Positions 8,321 through 16,685 of a stretch of 64,000 nt of DNA are shown one piece after another (positions within the stretch are counted from its first letter, which is position 1; every line of letters begins with the position of its first letter). Under the pieces are notes generated by a model. It saw nothing but the letters and a program-made list of their open reading frames with translations, made no database searches and had not been told where the DNA came from. The translations under genes were made by a program, and so were the position numbers. Source of the stretch: Streptomyces sp. NBC_00247. GTDB lineage: Bacteria > Actinomycetota > Actinomycetes > Streptomycetales > Streptomycetaceae. The DNA is taken from positions 5,476,001 through 5,540,000 of the forward strand of contig NZ_CP108093.1 in NCBI RefSeq assembly GCF_036188265.1. The letters run 5' to 3'.

Positions 8321-9445
8321 TCAAGCGTAATGGCCGAGGGGCCTGCCGTGGGCGGCCCGGTTCCACAGCGGGGTCGCCGAGGCCACCTGGAGCCGAGCCA
8401 CGTCCCTGGCGTCCAGGAAGCGGGCCAGCGCGTCCTCGGTACCCGGCGACCACGGGACGGACCGGTACCAGGGCCGGGACGCCGGGACGGGCCGGGACGC
8501 CGGGAACGACGAGGACCAGGGGAGCGACCGGGACCACGGGAACGACTGGGCGTGCGGCCCGATCAGCCGGAACTGCTCCAGCGCTTCGCTCCAGCGGCCC
8601 CGCACGATGAGGACGTACGCGAGCAGGTTGCGGATCTCGGCGGGCCACGGGTCCCCGGCGGCATACGCGTCGGAGAGGCCGATCGCCAGGTCGGCGGCGT
8701 CGTCGATCCGCCGCTCCGGCACAGGGGCGGCCCAGCCGACGGCCTGCGGGTCGAGGAGCAGCGCGGCGGCGGCGCGCACCGGCAACCCCTGCACCAGGGA
8801 GTCCGGGGCGGCGTCCTCGGCGGCCCGCTCGGCGAAGTCGAAGCATGCGCGGTGCGAACCGCGCCGGGTGGCAAAGAGGTAGTACAGCGCCGCCACGTGG
8901 CAGCCGTAGTGGTGCGGGGAGCGCCGGACCGCCTCCTCCCAGACCGACTCGAACACGGAGTGCGGGGCACGGGTGCCCCGGGCCTGGTCCAGAGCGAGGT
9001 GCCAGGGGACCGGGTCGCGCGGGTCGGCCTCGGCGGCCTCGGTGATCAGCGGGGCGACCGCGCGCAGCCGCTCCGCCGGCGCGGGCGACTCCCACGCCCG
9101 GCGCGCCGCGAGCCCGGCCCGTACGAGCAGCGCGTCCGGGTCGCCGGGGGCGGCGGACAGCCAGTCGTCCAGCCAGGCGTCCCGGCTCCGGGCGAAGGCG
9201 ACCAGCCTGCCGAGGTAGCGGTCGCGCTGCTCCCAGTCGGCGGCGTCGCGGGTGGTGGCGAGGAGCTTGGCGGCCGGCCCGTACGCGCCTTCGGCGGCGG
9301 CCACCAGCGCGGGGGAGAGCCGGCTGTCGGGGGCGTCGAGCATGACCGCGTCGGCCGGGGGAAGTCCGGCGGACAGCCGGGGGCTGTGCCGGACCCTGCG
9401 CGCGGTACTGAGCGGAGCGCGAAGCGAGGGCATGGTGCGGACCAT
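8321..9445 (-). CDS. Helical-repeat (TPR-like) protein of unknown function
   Basis: About 374 aa, rich in Ala and Leu and in paired amphipathic helices (for example WEQRDRYLGRLVAFARSRDA and HLALDQARGTRAPHSVFESV) in the manner of TPR scaffolds; no catalytic motif is evident. Near residues 300-335 is an odd Ser/Pro/Trp/Arg stretch with recurring SRSLPW/SRPVPASRPW units, encoded by imperfect GC-rich DNA repeats at about 8450-8560. The start is ATG 9445 or ATG 9433; neither has a clear ribosome-binding site. It is co-directional with, and 5 nt from, the LON-domain gene. Partner and role are unknown. Confidence 0.72.
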   Translation of the reverse strand: MVRTMPSLRAPLSTARRVRHSPRLSAGLPPADAVMLDAPDSRLSPALVAAAEGAYGPAAKLLATTRDAADWEQRDRYLGRLVAFARSRDAWLDDWLSAAPGDPDALLVRAGLAARRAWESPAPAERLRAVAPLITEAAEADPRDPVPWHLALDQARGTRAPHSVFESVWEEAVRRSPHHYGCHVAALYYLFATRRGSHRACFDFAERAAEDAAPDSLVQGLPVRAAAALLLDPQAVGWAAPVPERRIDDAADLAIGLSDAYAAGDPWPAEIRNLLAYVLIVRGRWSEALEQFRLIGPHAQSFPWSRSLPWSSSFPASRPVPASRPWYRSVPWSPGTEDALARFLDARDVARLQVASATPLWNRAAHGRPLGHYA

Positions 9446-9560
9446 TGAAAAACGCTGGTGAAAGCGGCGCCAGGGGTCTGCTGTGAAGCTTTCGTGCCCA
9501 CGCGGGGGGATCCGGAGGGGTTGCCCCCGGAAAGGTCAAGAACGGGCAAAGGACGCGCAC

Positions 9561-9610
9561 GCGGGTGGCTTGAATTCGACCTTCCGTGGAGGCCTGAACG
9601 GGCCACCCGC
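9561..9610. other. Inverted repeat in the gap between two leftward genes
   Basis: GCGGGTGGC at 9561-9569 is exactly complementary to 9602-9610, with 32 nt between. It lies in the 255-nt gap (9446-9700) downstream of the membrane-anchored repeat protein and upstream of the helical-repeat gene. It could act as a terminator for the first or a regulatory structure for the second. A smaller GC hairpin lies at about 9512-9530. Confidence 0.4.
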
Positions 9611-9700
9611 TTACTCGGTCCCGCCTCCTCCTCGCCCCCGGCTCCCGGGCCGGAGGCAGGGCCGAGTGCCGCCCTCACCCCCGCCCGCGCCCTCCCGCCG

Positions 9701-11314
9701 TCACCCCCGGCTCAGCAGCCGGGAGGCCCCGGCGGCCACCGTGGTGGCCAGAACCCACCCCACCAGCACCAGTCCGGCGGCCCCCCACTGCCAGCCGCCC
9801 GTCATCCGCCAGTAACCGTCCTGGCCGAGCCCGATCACCGGGATCAGCAGGTCGAGGGCGTAGAGCGCCGGATTCCACTCCGGGTGCTCGTCCCCCTTGA
9901 TCGACTCCGGCTGATGCTGGGAGAAGGCCAGGGTGCTCGCCGCCCAGAGCACGGCCATCCACACCGCCGCCCGCCCCGGCCGGTAGCCGTACGCCACCGT
10001 CCAGTCCTGGAGGAACCCCCACAGCTTCCCGGCGATCGGCAGCGTCTCCCGGCGCCTGCGCTGCTTGGCGAGCAGCACCTCCCGGGCGTCCGCGTCCTCG
10101 CCGCAGTTGCGCAGCACCGTCGCCAGCCGCTCGTACGGTTCGGGGACGTACTCCGGGGTGGCGGCGAGCACCCACTCCAGCCGGCGGGAGAGCGGGAAGT
10201 GGCCGTACGGGACGAGGTTCTCGTAGACGAACCCGCCCATCGCCAGACCGCCCGGCCCCGGCCAGCTGCTCGACAGGTCGATCAGGGTGACCACCCGCGC
10301 GCCGTTCAGCACGACCCGGCCCTCCTCGGGGCGCTCCAGGCTGAACCGCAGCTCGGGGACCACGATCCGGCGCAGCGACAGCTCCTCCTGCGGCTCCAGC
10401 ACGAACCGCGCCAGGTGCAGGTCCAGCACGTCCCCGAACCGCCCGTCGTCGAGCCGGACCCCACCTCGGCACTCGAAGATCTGTGAGCGCGAACCGCGGG
10501 CCGGCGTCAGGTCCGAGGTCGGGCCGTGCACGATGCCGTACGGGGGAGTGGTGCCCTGGTTCCCCGTCTCGGTGCTCACCCACGCCTCGGTCAGGTAGAG
10601 CGTCCGCTCCACCCTCAACTGCGGTGCGTTCAGGGCCTTGCGACCGTCCGCCGCCCGCAGCCGGCTGCCGCGCAGGCTCAGCGAGCCGCCCACCGTCGCC
10701 CCGCGCAGGCTGACTTCGCCGTACGTCTCGACCATCTCCGCCTGGAGGTCCTGCGCCACGGTCAGCCCGTCGGCGGCGATGGCCCGGCCCCGCCGGTCGC
10801 AGCCGACGCTGATCTGGTTGATCAGCAGGTCCGTACCGATCTGGGCGTCCGTCAGCCGCACGCCCCGGTCGACCCGGCAGCGCGGCATGTGGAGATCGCC
10901 CTCGGTGCGCAGCCGGGCCGCCTCAAGGCGGGGCATCGCGCAGCCGACCATCCGCAGCGTCGTGAAGTGGCACTCGGGGAAGACCACCTCCTGCTCGAAC
11001 CGGCAGCCGGTGAGCTCGACGTACGGCGAGACCCGGCCGCCGGCCAGATCCAGCTTGCCCGTGACGCGTACGCCCCTGAGCTTCAGCGCCGCCACCCGCC
11101 CCGGCCTCGCCGGCGGACCGCTCAGCAGCAGTCTCGCCACGACCCGGGCGCCGACGCTCCGCCCCGGCCCCCACATGTGCGGGCCGAACGGATCGTCGCG
11201 TTCGGGGTCGTGGGTGCGCAGATCGAAGGTTGTCCCGTTCCGGAAGGACTGCCACATGCCCAGCTCCGCGGCGCTGAGTCCTTCCGGGATGTCGCTCTCG
11301 TGCGGCTCCGTCAC
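9701..11314 (-). CDS. Membrane-anchored repeat protein (annotated elsewhere as membrane-associated oxidoreductase)
   Basis: 537 aa from GTG 11314, preceded by GGGAGG with a 6-nt spacer. Residues ~60-380 consist of short beta-strand repeats (VRVTGKLDLAGGRV, GEVSLRGATVGGSLSLRG, FGDVLDLHLARFVL), suggesting a right-handed beta-helix or pentapeptide-like solenoid. Then come a basic helix (AKQRRRRETLP) and about three C-terminal transmembrane segments. There is no nucleotide-binding Rossmann motif, so the common label oxidoreductase is not supported by what is visible here; I regard it as a structural or binding protein. It is divergent from hisD across a 311-nt gap. Confidence 0.75.
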   Translation of the reverse strand: MTEPHESDIPEGLSAAELGMWQSFRNGTTFDLRTHDPERDDPFGPHMWGPGRSVGARVVARLLLSGPPARPGRVAALKLRGVRVTGKLDLAGGRVSPYVELTGCRFEQEVVFPECHFTTLRMVGCAMPRLEAARLRTEGDLHMPRCRVDRGVRLTDAQIGTDLLINQISVGCDRRGRAIAADGLTVAQDLQAEMVETYGEVSLRGATVGGSLSLRGSRLRAADGRKALNAPQLRVERTLYLTEAWVSTETGNQGTTPPYGIVHGPTSDLTPARGSRSQIFECRGGVRLDDGRFGDVLDLHLARFVLEPQEELSLRRIVVPELRFSLERPEEGRVVLNGARVVTLIDLSSSWPGPGGLAMGGFVYENLVPYGHFPLSRRLEWVLAATPEYVPEPYERLATVLRNCGEDADAREVLLAKQRRRRETLPIAGKLWGFLQDWTVAYGYRPGRAAVWMAVLWAASTLAFSQHQPESIKGDEHPEWNPALYALDLLIPVIGLGQDGYWRMTGGWQWGAAGLVLVGWVLATTVAAGASRLLSRG

Positions 11315-11625
11315 TCCCGACCTCCCTGTGCACACGCCCTGGGTCGTGTCCGGCCGTTCCCGCCGGGCGACCGGTGGCCGGTGCGGCACCTCGCGGTTCG
11401 TCGGACCGCCCGAGTACATCCCGTACCCGGGGTGTCCACCGCCTCGCCATGCACCGCACCGGAGACCGCCCGTCGATCCGACGCGCGTGGCCGGACACGA
11501 CCTACTGCCGTTCTTCCCCCTGTGTGACCGTATGAACGGAAAACGGAACACAGGGTGACGGAGATATGTATCAGCCACTGATACGGCCGACCGGACGGCT
11601 CGGGCGGTCTGAGAGAATTGGGGGT
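11315..11625. other. Intergenic region upstream of the his operon (311 nt)
   Basis: Holds divergent promoters for the repeat protein and hisD. The right-hand part is A/T-richer and carries a short direct repeat (AACGGAAA, AACGGAAC at about 11535-11548) and the palindrome listed separately. I see no convincing gene. Confidence 0.6.
11568..11584. promoter_or_regulatory. Palindrome upstream of hisD, candidate operator
   Basis: GTATCAG-CCA-CTGATAC: perfect 7-bp arms with a 3-nt centre, 41 nt before the hisD start. It stands out in GC-rich surroundings and lies where a repressor would overlap the hisD promoter. The factor is unknown. Confidence 0.5.
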
Positions 11626-12957
11626 GTGATCTCTCGAATCGATCTGCGCGGCGACGTCCTCCCCGAGGGCGCCCCCTTGCGCGACCTGCTGCCCCGTGCC
11701 GAGTTCGACGTGGAAGCCGCCCTGGAGACGGTGCGGCCCATCTGCGAGGACGTACGCCATCGTGGCTCGGCAGCGGTGATCGAGTGGGGAGAGAAATTCG
11801 ACGGCGTACGGCCCCCTTCGCTGCGGGTGCCGGCCACCGCGCTCGCGGACGCGCTGCGCGACCTCGACCCCGCCGTGCGCGCCGCGCTGGAGGAGTCGAT
11901 CCGCCGCGCCCGAATCGTCCACCGCGAGCAGCGCCGCACCACCCGCACCACCCAGGTCGTCCCCGGCGGCACGGTCACCGAGAAGTGGGTGCCCGTCGAG
12001 CGCGTCGGCCTCTACGTCCCCGGCGGACGCTCGGTCTACCCCTCCTCCGTCGTCATGAACGTCGTCCCGGCCCAGGAGGCCGGCGTCGAGGGCATCGCCG
12101 TGTCCTCCCCGCCGCAGAAGGAGTTCGGCGGCCTGCCGCACCCCACCATCCTGGCCGCCTGCGCACTGCTCGGTGTGGACGAGGTGTACGCCGCCGGCGG
12201 CGCCCAGGCCATCGCCCTCTTCGCCTACGGCACCGAGGGCGAGGACGGCTGCCGCCCGGTGAACCTCGTCACAGGCCCCGGCAACATCTACGTCGCCGCC
12301 GCCAAGCGCCTCCTCAAGGGACGCATCGGCATCGACGCCGAAGCCGGGCCCACCGAGATCGCGATCCTCGCGGACTCGACCGCCGACCCGGTGCACGTCG
12401 CCGCCGACCTGATCAGCCAGGCCGAGCACGACCCGATGGCCGCCGCCGTCCTCGTCACCGACTCCGAGGAACTCGCCGCCGCCACCGAGGCCGAACTCGC
12501 ACCCCAGGTCGCCGCCTCCAAGCACGTCACCGACCGCATCGCGCCCGCGCTCGCCGGCCGGCAGTCCGCGATCGTCCTCGTCCGCGACCTCGCGGACGGG
12601 CTGAAGGTCGTCGACGCCTACGGCGCCGAGCACCTGGAGATCCAGACCGCCGACGCCGCCGCCGTCGCCGACCGCGTACGCAACGCCGGCGCGATCTTCG
12701 TCGGCCCCTGGTCGCCGGTCTCCCTCGGCGACTACTGCGCCGGCTCCAACCACGTACTGCCCACCGGCGGTTGCGCCTGTCACTCCTCGGGTCTCTCCGT
12801 GCAGTCCTTCCTGCGCGGCATCCACGTCGTCGACTACACCCGCGACGCACTGGCCGAGGTCACCCACCACGTGGTGACCCTCGCCGAGGCGGAGGACCTC
12901 CCCGCCCACGGCGCGGCACTCAAGGCACGGTTCGGCTGGAAGGTCCCGCAGGCGTGA
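11626..12957 (+). CDS. hisD: Histidinol dehydrogenase
   Basis: Catalyses the last two steps of histidine synthesis (histidinol to histidinal to histidine, NAD+ and Zn2+ dependent). 443 aa, usual length. Family signatures are visible: VERVGLYVPGGRSVYPSSV, the NAD-site segment NLVTGPGNIYVAAAKRL, DAEAGPTEIAILAD, and SQAEHDPMAAAVLVTDS with catalytic Glu/His. GTG 11626 is chosen because its product MISRIDLRGD matches the conserved actinobacterial N-terminus; ATG 11566 would lie inside the upstream palindrome. No Shine-Dalgarno is apparent and a GAGAAT box sits 7 nt upstream, so the message may be leaderless. First gene of hisD-C-B-orf-H-priA-ridA-F. Confidence 0.97.
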   Translation: MISRIDLRGDVLPEGAPLRDLLPRAEFDVEAALETVRPICEDVRHRGSAAVIEWGEKFDGVRPPSLRVPATALADALRDLDPAVRAALEESIRRARIVHREQRRTTRTTQVVPGGTVTEKWVPVERVGLYVPGGRSVYPSSVVMNVVPAQEAGVEGIAVSSPPQKEFGGLPHPTILAACALLGVDEVYAAGGAQAIALFAYGTEGEDGCRPVNLVTGPGNIYVAAAKRLLKGRIGIDAEAGPTEIAILADSTADPVHVAADLISQAEHDPMAAAVLVTDSEELAAATEAELAPQVAASKHVTDRIAPALAGRQSAIVLVRDLADGLKVVDAYGAEHLEIQTADAAAVADRVRNAGAIFVGPWSPVSLGDYCAGSNHVLPTGGCACHSSGLSVQSFLRGIHVVDYTRDALAEVTHHVVTLAEAEDLPAHGAALKARFGWKVPQA

Positions 12958-14105
12958 GAGACGACAGCACCACCCACACCACCACCAGCACCACCCGCCC
13001 CGTCGGCATCGACGACCTCCCCATCCGGGAGGAGCTGCGCGGCCAGTCCCCGTACGGTGCCCCCCAGCTCGACGTACCCGTCCGGCTGAACACCAACGAG
13101 AACCCCTACCCGCTGCCCGAGGCCCTCGTCGAGCGAATCGCCGAACGCGTCCGCGAGGCCGCCCGCGACCTCAACCGCTACCCGGACCGGGACGCCGTCG
13201 AGCTCCGCACCGGACTCGCCGGCTACCTCAGCCGGACCGCCGGCCACGAGGTCACCACCGCCCAGGTCTGGGCGGCCAACGGCTCCAACGAGGTCATCCA
13301 GCAGCTGATGCAGGCGTTCGGCGGCCCCGGCCGCACCGCCATCGGCTTCGAGCCCTCGTACTCGATGCACGCCCTCATCGCGCGCGGCACCGGCACCGGC
13401 TGGATCTCCGGCCCGCGCAACGAGGACTTCACCATCGACGTGGAGGCGGCGAAGAAGGCCATCGCCGAACACCGCCCGAACGTCGTCTTCATCACCTCCC
13501 CGAACAACCCCACCGGCACCGCCGTCGAGGCCGACACCGTCCTCGCGCTGTACGAGGCGGCACAGGCCGCCCGGCCCTCCCTCGTCGTCGTCGACGAGGC
13601 GTACGGCGAGTTCAGCCACCGCGCCTCGCTGCTCCCGCTGATCGAGGGCCGTCCGCACATGGTGCTCTCCCGCACCATGTCGAAGGCGTTCGGCGCCGCC
13701 GGGCTGCGCCTCGGCTACCTCGCCGCCGACGCCGCCGTGGTCGACGCCGTCCAGCTGGTACGCCTGCCGTACCACCTGTCCTCCGTCACCCAGGCCACCG
13801 CGCTGGCCGCCCTGGAGCACACGGATACGCTCCTCGGGTACGTCGAGCGGCTCAAGAGCGAGCGGGACCGGATCGTCGCGGAACTCCGGTCCCTGGACTA
13901 CGAGGTCACCGAATCGGACGCCAACTTCGTCCAGTTCGGACGCTTCGAGGACAGCCACGCCGTCTGGCGGGCGATCCTCGACCGGGGCGTCCTGGTCCGG
14001 GACAACGGCGTACCGGGATGGCTGCGGGTGACCGCGGGGACCCCGGCAGAGAACGACGCGTTCCTCGATGCGGTTCGCGAAATCAAGAAGGAGCACGACG
14101 CATGA
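12954..14105 (+). CDS. hisC: Histidinol-phosphate aminotransferase
   Basis: PLP-dependent transamination of imidazole-acetol phosphate to histidinol phosphate. 383 aa, class I/II aminotransferase fold. The N-terminal VRLNTNENPYPLP and the PLP-lysine region LSRTMSKAFGAAGLRLGYL (Schiff-base Lys in SKAF) are clear, as are ITSPNNPTGT and VVVDEAYGEF, whose Asp contacts the pyridine nitrogen. GTG 12954 overlaps the hisD stop by 4 nt (GTGA), implying coupled translation. The first ~15 residues are a Thr-rich run (STTHTTTSTTR) that is not conserved in the family. Confidence 0.97.
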   Translation: MRDDSTTHTTTSTTRPVGIDDLPIREELRGQSPYGAPQLDVPVRLNTNENPYPLPEALVERIAERVREAARDLNRYPDRDAVELRTGLAGYLSRTAGHEVTTAQVWAANGSNEVIQQLMQAFGGPGRTAIGFEPSYSMHALIARGTGTGWISGPRNEDFTIDVEAAKKAIAEHRPNVVFITSPNNPTGTAVEADTVLALYEAAQAARPSLVVVDEAYGEFSHRASLLPLIEGRPHMVLSRTMSKAFGAAGLRLGYLAADAAVVDAVQLVRLPYHLSSVTQATALAALEHTDTLLGYVERLKSERDRIVAELRSLDYEVTESDANFVQFGRFEDSHAVWRAILDRGVLVRDNGVPGWLRVTAGTPAENDAFLDAVREIKKEHDA

Positions 14106-14137
14106 CGGGCGAGAGCCGCATGACGGGCGAGAGCCGC
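14102..14137 (+). repeat. Tandem 18-bp duplication at the hisB start codon
   Basis: ATGACGGGCGAGAGCCGC occurs twice head-to-tail (14102-14119 and 14120-14137), adding six in-frame residues and a second start codon. Only the first copy keeps the full spacing to AAGGAG. Confidence 0.95.
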
Positions 14138-14722
14138 GTGGGCCGCGTGGAGCGCACCACCAAGGAAACCTCCGTGCTGGTCGAGATCAACCTCGACGGC
14201 AGCGGGAAGGTCGACGTCGCCACCGGCGTCGGCTTCTACGACCACATGCTCGACCAGCTCGGCCGCCACGGCCTCTTCGACCTCACGGTCAAGACCGAGG
14301 GCGACCTGCACATCGACTCGCACCACACCATCGAGGACACCGCCCTCGCCCTCGGCGCCGCGTTCAAGCAGGCGCTCGGCGACAAGGTCGGCATCTACCG
14401 CTTCGGCAACTGCACCGTCCCGCTGGACGAGTCGCTCGCCCAGGTCACCGTCGACCTCTCCGGCCGTCCGTACCTGGTGCACACCGAGCCGGAGAAGATG
14501 GCGCCGATGATCGGCGAGTACGACACCACGATGACCCGGCACATCCTGGAGTCCTTCGTCGCGCAGGCCCAGATCGCCCTGCACGTCCACGTCCCGTACG
14601 GCCGCAACGCCCACCACATCGTGGAATGCCAGTTCAAGGCCCTCGCCCGGGCCCTGCGCTACGCCAGCGAGCGCGACCCGCGCGCGGCCGGAATCCTGCC
14701 TTCCACGAAGGGCGCCCTGTGA
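14102..14722 (+). CDS. hisB: Imidazoleglycerol-phosphate dehydratase
   Basis: Dehydrates imidazole-glycerol phosphate (stand-alone dehydratase type, without a phosphatase domain). 206 aa. The Mn-binding signatures GFYDHMLDQLGRHG and DSHHTIEDTALALG, and the second pair YGRNAHHIVECQFKALARAL, are intact. The start ATG 14102 overlaps the hisC stop by 4 nt and has AAGGAG 8 nt upstream. The first 18 bp (MTGESR) are perfectly duplicated in tandem, so a second ATG (14120) is also available; family members normally begin just after this at SRVGRVERTTKE. Confidence 0.97.
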   Translation: MTGESRMTGESRVGRVERTTKETSVLVEINLDGSGKVDVATGVGFYDHMLDQLGRHGLFDLTVKTEGDLHIDSHHTIEDTALALGAAFKQALGDKVGIYRFGNCTVPLDESLAQVTVDLSGRPYLVHTEPEKMAPMIGEYDTTMTRHILESFVAQAQIALHVHVPYGRNAHHIVECQFKALARALRYASERDPRAAGILPSTKGAL

Positions 14723-14886
14723 CCGGCCTCAACACCATCCTGATCGTCGTCGGCCTCTTCCTGGCCGGCGGCGTCTACTCCTTCGCCAAGCAGGGCATGC
14801 CCAAGGGCGTCGTCGTGCTGCTCTGCATCGCGTCCGCGCTGTGCCTGGTCGCGGGCGTGCTGCGGATCCAGGGACTGTGGGACTGA
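14719..14886 (+). CDS. Small two-helix membrane protein inside the his operon (55 aa)
   Basis: Starts at GTG 14719, overlapping the hisB stop by 4 nt, and ends 7 nt before hisH. Two hydrophobic helices (TILIVVGLFLAGGVYSF and VVVLLCIASALCLVAGVL) are separated by a short KQGMPKG loop, so it is a membrane hairpin protein. No catalytic residues are present. The tight overlap on one side and spacing on the other show that it is translated as part of the histidine operon. Its function is not known; roles in membrane association of the pathway or in regulation would be speculation. Confidence 0.82.
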   Translation: MTGLNTILIVVGLFLAGGVYSFAKQGMPKGVVVLLCIASALCLVAGVLRIQGLWD

Positions 14887-14893
14887 GGACATC

Positions 14894-15535
14894 GTGAGCG
14901 AGAAGAAGAAGGTCGTCGTCTTCGACTACGGCTTCGGCAACGTCCGTTCCGCCGAGCGGGCGCTCGCCCGGGTCGGCGCGGACGTCGAGATAACGCGTGA
15001 CTACGACAAGGCGATGAACGCGGAGGGACTCCTCGTCCCCGGCGTCGGCGCCTTCTCCGCCTGCATGGGCGGTCTCAAGGCCGCCCGCGGCGACTGGATC
15101 ATCGGCCGCCGCCTCTCCGGCGGCCGCCCCGTGATGGGCATCTGCGTCGGGATGCAGGTCCTCTTCGAGCGGGGCATCGAGCACGGGGTGGAGACCGAGG
15201 GCCTGGACGAGTGGCCCGGCACCGTCGGCCCGCTCAAGGCGGACGTGGTCCCGCACATGGGCTGGAACACCGTCGAGGCGCCCGAGGACAGCAAGCTCTT
15301 CGCCGGGCTCGACCCCGAGGCCCGGTACTACTTCGTGCACTCCTACGCGGCGCACGACTGGACCCTCGAAGTCACCAACGCCAACATCCGGGCCCCCCGC
15401 GTCACGTGGGCCACGCACGGAGAGCGGTTCGTGGCGGCCGTGGAGAACGGCGCGCTGTGGGCCACCCAGTTCCACCCCGAGAAGTCCGGCGACGCCGGTG
15501 CCGAGCTGCTGACCAACTGGATCGAGACGCTGTAA
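14894..15535 (+). CDS. hisH: Imidazole glycerol phosphate synthase, glutaminase subunit
   Basis: Class I glutamine amidotransferase that supplies ammonia to HisF. 213 aa. The oxyanion/nucleophile region GICVGMQVLFERG contains the catalytic Cys, and the C-terminal FHPEKSG carries the His and Glu of the triad; N-terminal VVVFDYGFGNVRS is typical. GTG 14894 has TGAGGAC upstream. The stop overlaps the priA start by one base (TAATG). Confidence 0.97.
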   Translation: MSEKKKVVVFDYGFGNVRSAERALARVGADVEITRDYDKAMNAEGLLVPGVGAFSACMGGLKAARGDWIIGRRLSGGRPVMGICVGMQVLFERGIEHGVETEGLDEWPGTVGPLKADVVPHMGWNTVEAPEDSKLFAGLDPEARYYFVHSYAAHDWTLEVTNANIRAPRVTWATHGERFVAAVENGALWATQFHPEKSGDAGAELLTNWIETL

Positions 15536-16260
15536 TGCCGAAGCTTGAACTCCTTCCCGCCGTCGACGTCCGCGACGGACAGGCCGTCCGCCTCGTGCAC
15601 GGCGAGTCCGGCTCCGAGACCTCCTACGGCTCCCCGCTGGAGGCGGCCCTCGCCTGGCAGTCCGCCGGCGCCGAGTGGCTGCACCTGGTCGACCTCGACG
15701 CCGCCTTCGGTACCGGTGACAACCGCGCGCTGATCGCCGAGGTCGCCGGAGCCATGGACATCAAGGTCGAGCTCTCCGGCGGCATCCGCGACGACGCCTC
15801 GCTGGAGGCCGCCCTCGCCACCGGCTGCCGCCGCGTCAACCTCGGCACCGCCGCACTGGAGACCCCCGAGTGGGTCGCCAAGGTCATCGCCCAGTACGGC
15901 GACAAGATCGCGGTCGGCCTCGACGTCCGCGGCACCACACTGCGCGGCCGCGGCTGGACCCGCGACGGCGGCGACCTCTACGAGACCCTCGCCCGTCTCG
16001 ACTCCGAGGGCTGCTCCCGCTACGTCGTCACCGACATCGCCAAGGACGGCACCCTCCAGGGCCCCAACCTCGGCCTGCTCCGCGACGTCTGCGCCGTCAC
16101 CGACCGCCCGGTCGTCGCCTCCGGCGGCGTCTCCTCGCTGGACGACCTGCGCGCGATCTCGCTGCTGGTGCCGGAAGGCGTCGAGGGCGCGATCGTCGGC
16201 AAGGCGCTCTACGCCGAGGCGTTCACCCTGGAAGAGGCGCTCAAGGCGGTCGCCGCATGA
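15535..16260 (+). CDS. priA: Bifunctional phosphoribosyl isomerase A (HisA/TrpF)
   Basis: (beta-alpha)8 barrel that isomerises both ProFAR (histidine) and phosphoribosyl-anthranilate (tryptophan). 241 aa. LLPAVDVRDGQAVRLV holds the first catalytic Asp, VELSGGIRDD and VASGGVSSLDDL are phosphate-binding loops, and TDIAKDGTLQGPNL holds the second catalytic Asp. The window carries trpE, C, B and A but no trpF, which agrees with the established dual role of actinobacterial PriA. The start overlaps the hisH stop by 1 nt; the stop overlaps the next gene by 4 nt. Confidence 0.96.
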   Translation: MPKLELLPAVDVRDGQAVRLVHGESGSETSYGSPLEAALAWQSAGAEWLHLVDLDAAFGTGDNRALIAEVAGAMDIKVELSGGIRDDASLEAALATGCRRVNLGTAALETPEWVAKVIAQYGDKIAVGLDVRGTTLRGRGWTRDGGDLYETLARLDSEGCSRYVVTDIAKDGTLQGPNLGLLRDVCAVTDRPVVASGGVSSLDDLRAISLLVPEGVEGAIVGKALYAEAFTLEEALKAVAA

Positions 16261-16685
16261 CGGACTCCGTACCCGCCCCCTCCGCACCGGCGTCCGGCGT
16301 GCGCCGGATCCAGTCCGGGGCGCCCTGGGAGGAGAGGTTCGGCTACGCCCGCGCCGTCGAACTCCCCGGCGGCCTCGTCCTGGTGGCCGGCTGCACCTCC
16401 GTCGTCAAGGGCGAGATCTCGGCCGGCTCCCCGTACGAGCAGGCCGTCGCCTCCTTCGAGGTCGCCTTCGCCGCCCTGGCGCAGGCCGGCCTCGGCCGCG
16501 AGGACGTCGTGCGGACCCGCATGTACCTCACGCACGCCCGGGACGTCGACGACGTGGGCCGCGCCCACAAAGAGCTCTTCGACGACGTGCGGCCGGTCGC
16601 CACGATGCTCATCGTCTCCGGTTTCGTCGACCCCAGCCTGGTCGTCGAAGTCGAGGTCGAGGCCTTCCGCGGAGGCGACCGATGA
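16257..16685 (+). CDS. RidA-family protein
   Basis: 142 aa with the YjgF/YER057c/UK114 fold. RidA proteins deaminate reactive enamine/imine intermediates released by PLP enzymes. Visible motifs are YARAVELPGGLVLVAGCTS and the C-terminal ATMLIVSGFVDPSLVVEVEV. The Arg (RTRMYLT) that binds substrate carboxylate in RidA is preserved, although the segment differs from classic RidA. It overlaps both neighbours by 4 nt, placing it firmly in the histidine operon between priA and hisF. Inference: it may protect the pathway from 2-aminoacrylate-type damage or from a his-specific imine. Confidence 0.9.
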   Translation: MTDSVPAPSAPASGVRRIQSGAPWEERFGYARAVELPGGLVLVAGCTSVVKGEISAGSPYEQAVASFEVAFAALAQAGLGREDVVRTRMYLTHARDVDDVGRAHKELFDDVRPVATMLIVSGFVDPSLVVEVEVEAFRGGDR

